Positions 46,925 through 54,799 of a DNA stretch of 54,799 nt are shown here, piece after piece; the first letter of the stretch is position 1; every line of letters starts with the position of its first letter. The notes below the pieces were generated by a model. That model was not told the DNA's origin. It was given only the letters and a program-made list of their open reading frames with translations, and made no database searches. Origin of the DNA: Saccoglossus kowalevskii (lineage: Eukaryota > Hemichordata > Enteropneusta > Harrimaniidae); the NCBI RefSeq assembly GCF_000003605.2, contig NW_003145401.1:1-54799 (forward strand). Reading direction: 5' to 3'. The position numbers were made by a program, and so were the translations under genes.

Positions 46925-47480
46925 TTAGGGATGAGCCTCTATTGTACTGGGGATGCGCCTCTATTGTATTGGGGATGCGCCTCTATTGTATTGGCGATGT
47001 GCCTCTATTGTATTGGGGATGCGCCTCTCTTGTATTGTGGATGCGCCTCTATTGTATTGGGGATGTGCCTCTATTGTATTGGAGATGTGCCTCTATTGTA
47101 TTGGAGATGTGCCTCTATTGTATTGGGGATGTGCCTCTATTGTATTGGAGATGTGCCTCTATTGTATTGGGGATGTGCCTCTATTGTATTGGGGATGTGC
47201 CTCTATTGTATTGGGGATGCGCCTCTATTGTATTGGGGATGCACCTCTCTTGTATTGTGGTTGCGCCTCTATTGTATTGGGGATGTGCCTCTATTGTATT
47301 GGAGATGTGCCTCTATTGTATTGGGGATGTGCCTCTATTGTATTGGGGATGCGCCTCTATTGTATTGGGGATGCGCCTCTATTGTATTGGAGATGTGCCT
47401 CTATTGTATTGGGGATGTGCCTCTATTGTATTGGGGATGTGCCTCTATTGTATTGGGGATGCGCCTCTATTGTATTGGGG
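46925..47480. repeat. F block, copy 3
   Basis: Offset 18882 from F copy 1 and 7806 from copy 2, with the same GGCGATG, GGAGATG and GTGGTTGCG order. Confidence 0.9.
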
Positions 47481-47775
47481 ATGCACCTCTATTGTATTGG
47501 GGAAGCGCCTCTATTGTATTGGGGAAGCGCCTCTATTGTATTGGGGATGCGCCTCTATTGTATTGGGGATGCGCCTCTATTGTATTGGGGATGCGCCTCT
47601 ATTGTATTGGGGATGCGCCTCTATTGTATTGGGGATGTGCTTTTATTGTATTGGGGATGCGCCTCTATTGTATTGGGGATGCACCTCTATTGTATTGGGG
47701 ATGCGCCTCTATTGTATTGGGGATGCGCCTCTATTGTATTGGGGATGTGGCTCTATTGTATTGGGGATGTGCCTC
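47481..47775. repeat. F tail with GGGGAAGCG pair and E lead-in
   Basis: GCACC, two adjacent GGGGAAGCG units (from 47499), GCGCC monomers, GTGCTTTTATTG and one GTGGCTC unit. It aligns with 34216-34500 at offset 13265, then diverges into a V zone instead of continuing E. Confidence 0.85.
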
Positions 47776-48790
47776 TATTGTATTGGGGATGCGTCTCTAT
47801 TGTATTGGGGATGTGTCTCTATTGTATTGGGGATGTGTCTCTATTGTATTGGGGATGCGCCTCTATTGTATTGGGGATGTGCCTCTATTGTATTGGGGAT
47901 GTGTCTCTATTGTATTGGGGATGTGGCTCTATTGTATTGGGGATGTGCCTCTATTGTATTGGGGATGTGCCTCTATTGTATTGGGGATGTGCATCTATTG
48001 TATTGGGGATGTGCCTCTATTGTATTGGGGATGCGCCTCTATTGCATTGGGGTTGTGCCTGTATTGTATTGGGGATGTGCCTCTATTGTATTGGGGATGT
48101 GCCTCTATTGTATTGGGGATGTGCCTCTATTGTATTGTGGATGTGCCTCTATTGTATTGGGGATGTGCCTCTATTTTATTGGGGATGTGCCTCTATTGTA
48201 TTGGGGATGCGCCTCTATTGTATTGGGGATGTGCCTCTATTGTATTGGGGATGTGTTTCTATTGTATTTGGGATGTGTCTCTATTGTATTGGGGATGTGC
48301 CTCTATTGTATTGGGGATGCGTCTCTATTGTATTGGGGATGTGCCTCTATTGTATTGGGGATGTGCCTCTATTGTATTGGGGATGTGTCTCTATTGTATT
48401 GGGGATGTGTCTCTATTGTATTGGGGATGTGTCTCTATTGTATTGGGGATGTGCCTCTATTGTATTGGGGATGTGCCTCTATTGTATTGGGGATGTGCCT
48501 CTATTGTATTGGGGATGTGTCTCTATTGTATTGGGGATGTGTCTCTATTGTATTGGGGATGCGCCTCTATTGTATTGGGGATGTGTCTCCATTGTATTGG
48601 GGATGTGCCTCTATTGTATTGGGGATGTGTCTCTATTGTATTGGGGATGTGTCTCTATTGTATTGGGGATGTGCCTCTATTGTATTGGGGATGTGTCTCC
48701 ATTGTATTGGGGATGCGTCTCTATTGTATTGGGGATGTGCCTCTATTGTATTGGGGATGTGTCTCTATTGTATTGGGGATGTGCCTCTAT
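47776..48790. repeat. V zone 6
   Basis: GTGTCTC and GTGCCTC monomers with GTGCATC, GGGGTTGTG with CCTGTATTG, GTGG, TTTTATT (48174), GTGTTTC with TATTTGGG (48265) and CTCCATTG units. The GTGTTTC-TATTTGGG pair recurs only at 53630-53649. Confidence 0.84.
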
Positions 48791-49727
48791 TGCATTGGGG
48801 ATGCGCCTCTATTGTAATGGGGATGCGCCTCTATTGTAATGGGGATGCGCCTCTATTGTATTGGGGATGTGCCTCTATTGTATTGGGGATGTGCCTCTAT
48901 TGTATTGTGGATGTGCCTCTATTGTATTGTGGATGTGCCTCTATTTTATTGGGGATGTGCCTCTATTGCATTGGGGATGCGCCTCTATTGTAATGGGGAT
49001 GCGCCTCTATTGTAATGGGGATGCGCCTCTATTGTATTGGGGATGTGCCTCTATTGTATTGGGGATGTGTCTCTATTGTATTGGGGATGTGCCTCTATTG
49101 TATTGGGGATGTGCCTCTATTGTATTGGGGATGTGCCTCTATTGTATTGGGGATGTGCCTCTATTGTATTGGGGATGCGTCTCTATTGTATTGGGGATGT
49201 GCCTCTATTGTATTGGGGATGTGCCTCTATTGTATTGGGGATGTGCCTCTATTGTATTGGGGATGTGCCTCTATTGTATTGGGGATGTGCCTCTATTGTA
49301 TTGGGGATGTGCCTCTATTGTATTGGGGATGTGCCTCTATTGTATTGGGGATGCGCCTCTATTGTATTGGGGATGCGCCTCTATTGTATTGGGGATGCGC
49401 CTCTATTGTATTGGGGATGTGCCTCTATTGTATTGGGGATGTGCCTCTATTGTATTGGGGATGTGCCTCTATTGTATTGGGGATGTGCCTCTATTGTATT
49501 GGGGATGCGCCTCTATTGTATTGGGGATGTGCCTCTATTGTATTGGGGATGCGCCTCTATTGTATTGGGGATGTGTCTCTATTGTATTGGGGATGTGTCT
49601 CTATTGTATTGGGGATGTGTCTCTATTGTATTGGGGATGTGCCTCTATTGTATTGGGGATGTGCCTCTATTGTATTGGGGATGTGCCTCTATTGTATTGG
49701 GGATGTGCCTCTATTGTATTGGGGATG
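48791..49727. repeat. K tail and U zone
   Basis: GCATT and TAATGG units occur twice (about 48793-48845 and 48968-49020) with GTGG and TTTTATT (48944) between. GTGCCTC-rich monomers with scattered GCGCC and a few GTGTCTC units follow. Confidence 0.84.
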
Positions 49728-50383
49728 TGCCTCTATTGTAATGGGGACGTGCCTCTATTGTATTGGGGACGTGTCTCTATTGTATTGGGGACGTGTCTCT
49801 ATTGTATTGGGGATGTGCCTCTATTGTATTGGGGATGTGTCTCTATTGTATTGGGGATGTGTCTCTATTGTATTGGGGATGTGTCTCTATTGTATTGGGG
49901 ATGTGTCTCTATTGTATTGGGGATGTGTCTCTATTGTATTGGGGATGTGCCTCTATTGTATTGGGGATGTGTCTCTATTGTATTGGGGATGTGTCTCTAT
50001 TGTATTGGGGATGTGCCTCTATTGTATTGGGGATGCGTCTCTATTGTATTGGGGATGTGCCTCTATTGTATTGGGGATGTGTCTCTATTGTATTGGGGAT
50101 GTGTCTCTATTGTATTGGGGATGTGTCTCTATTGTATTGGGGATGTGCCTCTATTGTATTGGGGATGTGCCTCTATTGTATTGGGGATGTGCATCTATTG
50201 TATTGGGGATGTGCCTCTATTGTATTGGGGATGCGCCTCTATTGCATTGGGGTTGTGCCTCTATTGTATTGGGGATGTGCCTCTATTGTATTGGGGATGT
50301 GCATCTATTGTATTGGGGATGTGCCTCTATTGTATTGGGGATGTGTCTCTATTGTATTGGGGATGTGCCTCTATTGTATTGGG
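49728..50383. repeat. Displaced duplicate of 9907-10562
   Basis: Starts at the TAATGG-ACG junction and follows the same series of GTGCC, GTGTCTC, GCGTCTC, GTGCATC, GCATT and GGGGTTGTG units at a constant offset of 39821 for about 650 bases. The two copies diverge just after, where this one passes into a K block. Confidence 0.89.
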
Positions 50384-50760
50384 GATGTGCCTCTATTGTA
50401 TTGGGGATGTGTCTCTATTGTATTGGGGAAGTGTCTCTATTGTATTGGGGACGTGTCTCTATTGTATTGGGGATGTGTCTCTATTGTATTGGGGACGTGT
50501 CTCTATTGTATTGGGGATGTGCCTCTATTGTATTGGGGATGTGCCTCTATTGTATTGGGGGATGTGTCTCTATTGTATTGGGGATGTGTCTCTATTGTAT
50601 TGGGGATGTGCCTCTATTGTATTGGGGATGTGCCTCTATTGTATTGGGGATGTGCCTCTATTGTATTGGGGATGTGCCTCTATTGTATTGTGGATGTGCC
50701 TCTATTGTATTGGGGATGTGCCTCTATTGCATTGGGGATGCGCCTCTATTGTAATGGGGA
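50384..50760. repeat. K block, subtype 3, without TTTGGG (five-G unit 50557)
   Basis: GTGTCTC, AAG, ACG, GTG, ACG, two GTGCC units (three in the other copies), five-G unit, GTGG, GCATT, TAATGG. From the five-G unit onward it aligns with 36216 onward (offset 14341) and with 2125 onward (offset 48432). Confidence 0.88.
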
Positions 50761-51280
50761 TGCGCCTCTATTGTATTGGGGATGCGCCTCTATTGCATTG
50801 GGAATGCGCCTCTGTTGTATTAGGGATGTGCCTCTATTGTATTGGGGATGCGCCTCCATTGTATTGGGGATGCGCCTCTATTGTATTGGGGATGTACCTT
50901 TATTGTATTGGGGATGCGCCTCTATTGTATTGGGGATGCGCCTCTATTGTATTGGGGATGTGCCTCTATTGTATTGGGGATGCGCCTCTGTTGTATTGGG
51001 GATGCGCCTCTATTGTATTGGGGATGCGCCTCTATTGTATTGGGGATGCGCCTCTATTGTATTGGGGATGCGCCTCTATTGTATTGGTGATGCACCTCTA
51101 TTGTATTGGGGATGCGCCTCTATTGTATTGGGGATGCGCCTCTTATTGTATTGGGGATGCGCCTCTATTGTATTAGGGATGTGTCTCTATTGTATTGGGG
51201 ATGTGCCTCTATTGTATTGGCAATGTGCCTCTATTGTATTAGGGATGTGCCTCTATTGTATTGGGGATGCGCCTCTATTG
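50761..51280. repeat. CpG-rich S block, copy 4, with a 23-base unit
   Basis: GGGAATG, CTGTTG, CTCCATTG, GTACCTTT and GGTGATGCACC (about 51087) in S order. Unit 51130-51152 has an extra T (CTCTTATTG). GTGTCTC, GGCAATG and TTAGGG follow as at 36860-36930. Confidence 0.86.
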
Positions 51281-51877
51281 TATTGGGGATGCTGCCTCTA
51301 TTGTATTGGGGATGCGCCTCTATTGTATTGGGGATGCGCCTCTATTGTATTGGGGATGCGCCTCTATTGTATTGGGGATGCGCCTCTATTGTATTGGGGA
51401 TGCGCCTCTATTGTATTGGGGATGCGCCTCTGTTGTATTGGGGATGCGCCTCTATTGTATTGGGGATGCGCCTCTATTGTATTGGGGATGCGCCTCTATT
51501 GTATTGGGGATGCGCCTCTATTGTATTGGTGATGCACCTCTATTGTATTGGGGATGCGCCTCTATTGTATTGGGGATGCGCCTCTATTGTATTGGGGATG
51601 CGCCTCTATTGTATTAGGGATGTGCCTCTATTGTATTGGGGATGCGCCTCTATTGTATTGGGGATGCGCCTCTATTGTATTGGGGATGCGCTTCTATTGT
51701 ATTGGGGATGCGCCTCTATTGTATTGGGGATGCGCCTCTATTGTATTGGGGATGCGCCTCTATTGTATTGGGGATGCGCCTCTATTGTATTGGGGATGCG
51801 CCTCTATTGTATTGGGGATGTGCCTCTATTGTATTGGGGATGTACCTCTATTGTATTGGGGATGTACCTCTATTGTA
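51281..51877. repeat. CpG-rich run with GATGCTGCC unit, leading to F
   Basis: The 23-base GATGCTGCC unit is at 51285-51307. Nearly continuous GCGCC monomers follow, with CTGTTG, GGTGATGCACC (near 51529), TTAGGG and GCGCTTC, ending in GTACCTC units. It matches 27510-28041 in order. Confidence 0.85.
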
Positions 51878-52315
51878 TTAGGGATGAGCCTCTATTGTAC
51901 TGGGGATGCGCCTCTATTGTATTGGGGATGCGCCTCTATTGTATTGGCGATGTGCCTCTATTGTATTGGGGATGCGCCTCTCTTGTATTGTGGATGCGCC
52001 TCTATTGTATTGGGGATGTGCCTCTATTGTATTGGAGATGTGCCTCTATTGTATTGGAGATGTGCCTCTATTGTATTGGGGATGTGCCTCTATTGTATTG
52101 GAGATGTGCCTCTATTGTATTGGGGATGTGCCTCTATTGTATTGGGGATGTGCCTCTATTGTATTGGGGATGCGCCTCTATTGTATTGGGGATGCACCTC
52201 TCTTGTATTGTGGTTGCGCCTCTATTGTATTGGGGATGTGCCTCTATTGTATTGGAGATGTGCCTCTATTGTATTGGGGATGTGCCTCTATTGTATTGGG
52301 GATGCGCCTCTATTG
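51878..52315. repeat. F block, copy 4 (3'-truncated)
   Basis: Offset 23835 from F copy 1 for about 420 bases. It stops after the GGAGATG and GTGCC units that follow GTGGTTGCG, where TTAGGG units and a K block take over. Confidence 0.89.
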
Positions 52316-52954
52316 TATTAGGGATGTGCCTCTATTGTATTAGGGATGTGCCTCTATTGTATTTGGGATGTGTCTCTATTGTATTGGGGATGTGCCTCTA
52401 TTGTATTGGGGATGTGCCTCTATTGTATTGGGGATGTGTCTGTATTGTATTGGGGAAGTGTCTCTATTGTATTGGGGACGTGTCTCTATTGTATTGGGGA
52501 CGTGTCTCTATTGTATTGGGGAAGTGTCTCTATTGTATTGGGGACGTGTCTCTATTGTATTGGGGATGTGCCTCTATTGTATTGGGGATGTGCCTCTATT
52601 GTATTGGGGATGTGCCTCTATTGTATTGGGGGATGTGTCTCTATTGTATTGGGGATGTGTCTCTATTGTATTGGGGATGTGCCTCTATTGTATTGGGGAT
52701 GTGCCTCTATTGTATTGGGGATGTGCCTCTATTGTATTGGGGATGCGCCTCTATTGTATTGGGGATGCGCCTCTATTGTATTGGGGATGCGCCTCTATTG
52801 TATTGGGGATGCGCCTCTATTGTATTGGGGATGCGCCTCTATTGTATTAGGGATGTGCCTCTATTGTATTAGGGATGTGCCTCTATTGTATTAGGGATGT
52901 GCCTCTATTGTATTAGGGATGTGCCTCTATTGTATTGGGGATGTGCCTCTATTG
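52316..52954. repeat. K block, subtype 1, with TTAGGG units (five-G unit 52628)
   Basis: TATTTGGG at 52360 with a GTGTCTGTATTG unit before the first AAG, as in the 7652 copy. AAG, ACG, ACG, AAG, ACG, then the five-G unit at 52628, GCGCC units and four TTAGGG units (52847, 52869, 52891, 52913). Confidence 0.86.
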
Positions 52955-53580
52955 TATTTGGGATGTGTCTCTATTGTATTGGGGATGTGTGTGCCTCTAT
53001 TGTATTGGGGATGTGTCTCTATTGTATTGGGGAAGTGTCTCTATTGTATTGGGGAAGTGTCTCTATTGTATTGGGGACGTGTCTCTATTGTATTGGGGAC
53101 TTGTCTCTATTGTATTGGGGAAGTGTCTCTATTGTATTGGGGACGTGTCTCTATTGTATTGGGGATGTGCCTCTATTGTATTGGGGATGTGCCTCTATTG
53201 TATTGGGGATGTGCCTCTATTGTATTGGGGATGTGCCTCTATTGTATTGGGGATGCGCCTCTATTGTATTGGGGATGCGCCTCTATTGTATTGGGGATGT
53301 GCCTCTATTGTATTGGGGATGTGCCTCTATTGTATTGGGGATGTGCCTCTATTGTATTGGGGGATGTGTCTCTATTGTATTGGGGATGTGTCTCTATTGT
53401 ATTGGGGATGTGCCTCTATTGTATTGGGGATGTGCCTCTATTGTATTGGGGATGTGCCTCTATTGTATTGTGGATGTGCCTCTATTGTATTGTGGATGTG
53501 CCTCTATTTTATTGGGGATGTGCCTCTATTGCATTGGGGATGCGCCTCTATTGTAATGGGGATGCGCCTCTATTGTAATG
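52955..53580. repeat. K block, subtype 2, with a 26-base unit (five-G unit 53359)
   Basis: TATTTGGG (52955) is followed by a 26-base unit 52981-53006 with GTGTGTG, two AAG units, ACG, ACTTG, AAG, ACG, GCGCC twice and the five-G unit at 53359. Two GTGG units, TTTTATT (53507), GCATT and two TAATGG units close it. It is otherwise like the higher-order unit at 18244. Confidence 0.88.
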
Positions 53581-54393
53581 GGGATGCGCCTCTATTGTAT
53601 TGGGGATGTGCCTCTATTGTATTGGGGATGTGTTTCTATTGTATTTGGGATGTGTCTCTATTGTATTGGGGATGTGCCTCTATTGTATTGGGGATGCGTC
53701 TCTATTGTATTGGGGATGTGCCTCTATTGTATTGGGGATGTGCCTCTATTGTATTGGGGATGTGTCTCTATTGTATTGGGGATGTGTCTCTATTGTATTG
53801 GGGATGTGTCTCTATTGTATTGGGGATGTGCCTCTATTGTATTGGGGATGTGCATCTATTGTATTGGGGATGTGCCTCTATTGTATTGGGGATGCGCCTC
53901 TATTGCATTGGGGATGTGCCTCTATTGTATTGGGGATGTGCCTCTATTGTATTGGGGATGTGCATCTATTGTATTGGGGATGTGCCTCTATTGTATTGGG
54001 GATGTGTCTCTATTGTATTGGGGATGTGCCTCTATTGTATTGGGGATGTGTCTCCATTGTATTGGGGATGCGTCTCTATTGTATTGGGGATGTGCCTCTA
54101 TTGTATTGGGGATGTGCCTCTATTGTATTGGGGATGTGTCTCTATTGTATTGGGGATGTGTCTCTATTGTATTGGGGATGTGTCTCTATTGTATTGGGGA
54201 TGTGTCTCTATTGTATTGGGGATGTGTCTCTATTGTATTGGGGATGTGTCTCTATTGTATTGGGGATGTGTCTCTATTGTACTGGGGATGTGTCTCTATT
54301 GTATTGGGGATGTGTCTCTATTGTATTGGGGATGTGTCTCTATTGTATTGGGGATGTGTCTCTATTGTATTGGGGATGTGTCTCTATTGTCCT
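53581..54393. repeat. V zone 7
   Basis: GTGTTTC-TATTTGGG (53630-53649), then GTGTCTC-rich monomers with GTGCATC, CTCCATTG and a GTACTGG unit (54282). It ends in a unique GTCCTGG unit (54389-54396), changed at both positions 20 and 21. Confidence 0.86.
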
Positions 54394-54799
54394 GGGGATG
54401 TGCCTCTATTGTATTGGGGATGTGCCTCTATTGTATTGGGGATGTGCCTCTATTGTATTGGGGATGTGCCTCTATTGTATTGGGGATGTGCCTCTATTGT
54501 ATTGGGGATGTGCCTCTATTGTATTGGGGATGTGCCTCTATTGTATTGGGGATGTGCCTCTATTGTATTGGGGATGTGCCTCTATTGTATTGGGGATGTG
54601 CCTCTATTGTATTGGGGATGTGCCTCTATTGTATTGGGGATGCGCCTCTATTGTATTGGCAATGTGCCTCTATTGTATTGGCAATGTGCCTCTATTGTAT
54701 TGGGGATGTGCCTCTATTGTATTGGGGATGTGCCTCTATTGTATTGGGGATGTGCCTCTATTGTATTGTGGATGTGCCTCTATTTTATTGGGGATGATG
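54394..54799. repeat. U zone and window end
   Basis: Eleven consecutive reference monomers (54394-54635), then GCGCC, two GGCAATG units, GTGCC units, GTGG and TTTTATT (54783). The order matches 19560-19770 at offset 35024. The last bases read GATGATG instead of GATGTGCC, so the window stops in a changed or unreliable monomer, still within the array. Confidence 0.88.

Larger units (their letters stand above)
1..54799. repeat. 22-bp satellite array filling the entire window
   Basis: Every stretch read is a copy or near-copy of a 22-base monomer (reference copy 9306-9327, starting GGGGATGTGCCTCTATTG and ending TATT). About 2,490 copies fit in the window. Most differ from the reference by zero to three substitutions. 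Most copies are exactly 22 bases; rare ones are 20-26, and one is 30. The plus strand is rich in G and T, with a GGGG run once per monomer. The monomer contains the direct repeat TATTG-TATTG (positions 15-22 plus the next monomer's first G). No unique sequence, transposon, RNA gene or credible protein gene interrupts the array. I do not recognise the family by name. Confidence 0.98.

Noticed and set aside
1-54799. Dozens of long plus-strand open frames as protein genes
   Set aside because: They overlap in all three frames, encode the same 22-residue cycle, begin at whichever ATG comes first and end wherever a G1-to-A, T21-to-A or G3-to-T variant makes a stop. Nothing resembles a promoter, ribosome binding site, splice signal or codon-position bias.
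1-54799. CRISPR array
   Set aside because: The repeats are contiguous with no spacers, there are thousands of copies, and no cas genes are present.
1-54799. Budding-yeast-type long telomere repeat (GGATGT core, 8-25 base repeats)
   Set aside because: The GGATGT similarity is short. Telomerase-made arrays are homogeneous and a few kb at most. This array is more than 54 kb, heterogeneous and block-structured.
1-54799. Canonical G-quadruplex arrays
   Set aside because: Four GGGG runs would need 18-base loops, beyond the usual 1-7 base limit. Only a weak structural possibility remains.
1-54799. Poly(A) signal variants (AATACA) on the minus strand
   Set aside because: AATACA is simply the reverse complement of the monomer end and occurs in every copy. 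It carries no positional information.
1-54799. CENP-B box or other centromere-protein motif
   Set aside because: No TTCG-N-CGGG type core is found in any monomer variant, so a centromeric role cannot be argued from motifs.
1-54799. tRNA, rRNA, transposon or retroviral sequence
   Set aside because: I saw no departure from the 22-base period longer than a few bases anywhere in the window, so there is no room for such elements.

Overview
The whole window is one uninterrupted tandem array of a 22-base satellite (minisatellite-size) monomer, about 2,490 copies end to end. I see no gene, RNA gene, transposon or unique sequence anywhere in it. A clean reference monomer lies at 9306-9327: its first 18 bases are GGGGATGTGCCTCTATTG and it closes with TATT. 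Monomer positions below are numbered 1-22 from the first G. The organism cannot be named from this sequence. The length, the layered higher-order organisation and a CpG-decay pattern at positions 8-9 (CG, TG, CA and TA all occur) point to a eukaryote that methylates CpG. That is an inference, not an identification.

The array is not random. Diagnostic substitutions recur in fixed orders, so the window can be parsed into a few block types, each present several times. K blocks carry TTTGGG, GGGGAAGTG, GGGGACGTG or GGGGACTTG units, plus one 23-base unit with five Gs. E blocks carry GTGGCTC units. D blocks carry paired GGGGGAAGCG units 89 bases apart. C blocks carry GGTGATG and GGCAATG units and a single GGCAGAGTG unit. 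F blocks carry GGAGATG units, a GTACTGG junction and a GTGGTTG unit. S blocks are CpG-rich and contain GGTGATGCACC. V zones are dominated by GTGTCTC units (C10 to T). U zones are long runs of nearly perfect GTGCCTC monomers.

Layout: S, K, S, E, D, C and K blocks fill 1-8.9 kb. A U zone and a V zone follow at 9.0-11.1 kb. K copies, CpG-rich stretches and D-C composites fill 11.1-20 kb, including two adjacent 639-base higher-order repeats at 18244-19521. A long V zone covers 20.0-22.3 kb. CpG-rich, K, V, E, D and F blocks fill 22.3-33.4 kb. Nested D copies and a degenerate patch lie at 33.4-34.1 kb. E, D, K, S, U, F, C and K blocks alternate to 47.8 kb. V and U zones, a far-displaced copy of the 9.9-10.6 kb segment, and S, F and K copies run to the end. 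Many copies sit at constant offsets over hundreds of bases, as expected if the array grew by repeated block duplication through unequal exchange or rolling replication.

Long open frames run through all three plus-strand frames (the longest is 19962-24896). They follow from a stop-free monomer whose length is not a multiple of 3, and I do not call any of them a gene. Both window edges are inside the array, so its true length and flanks are unknown.
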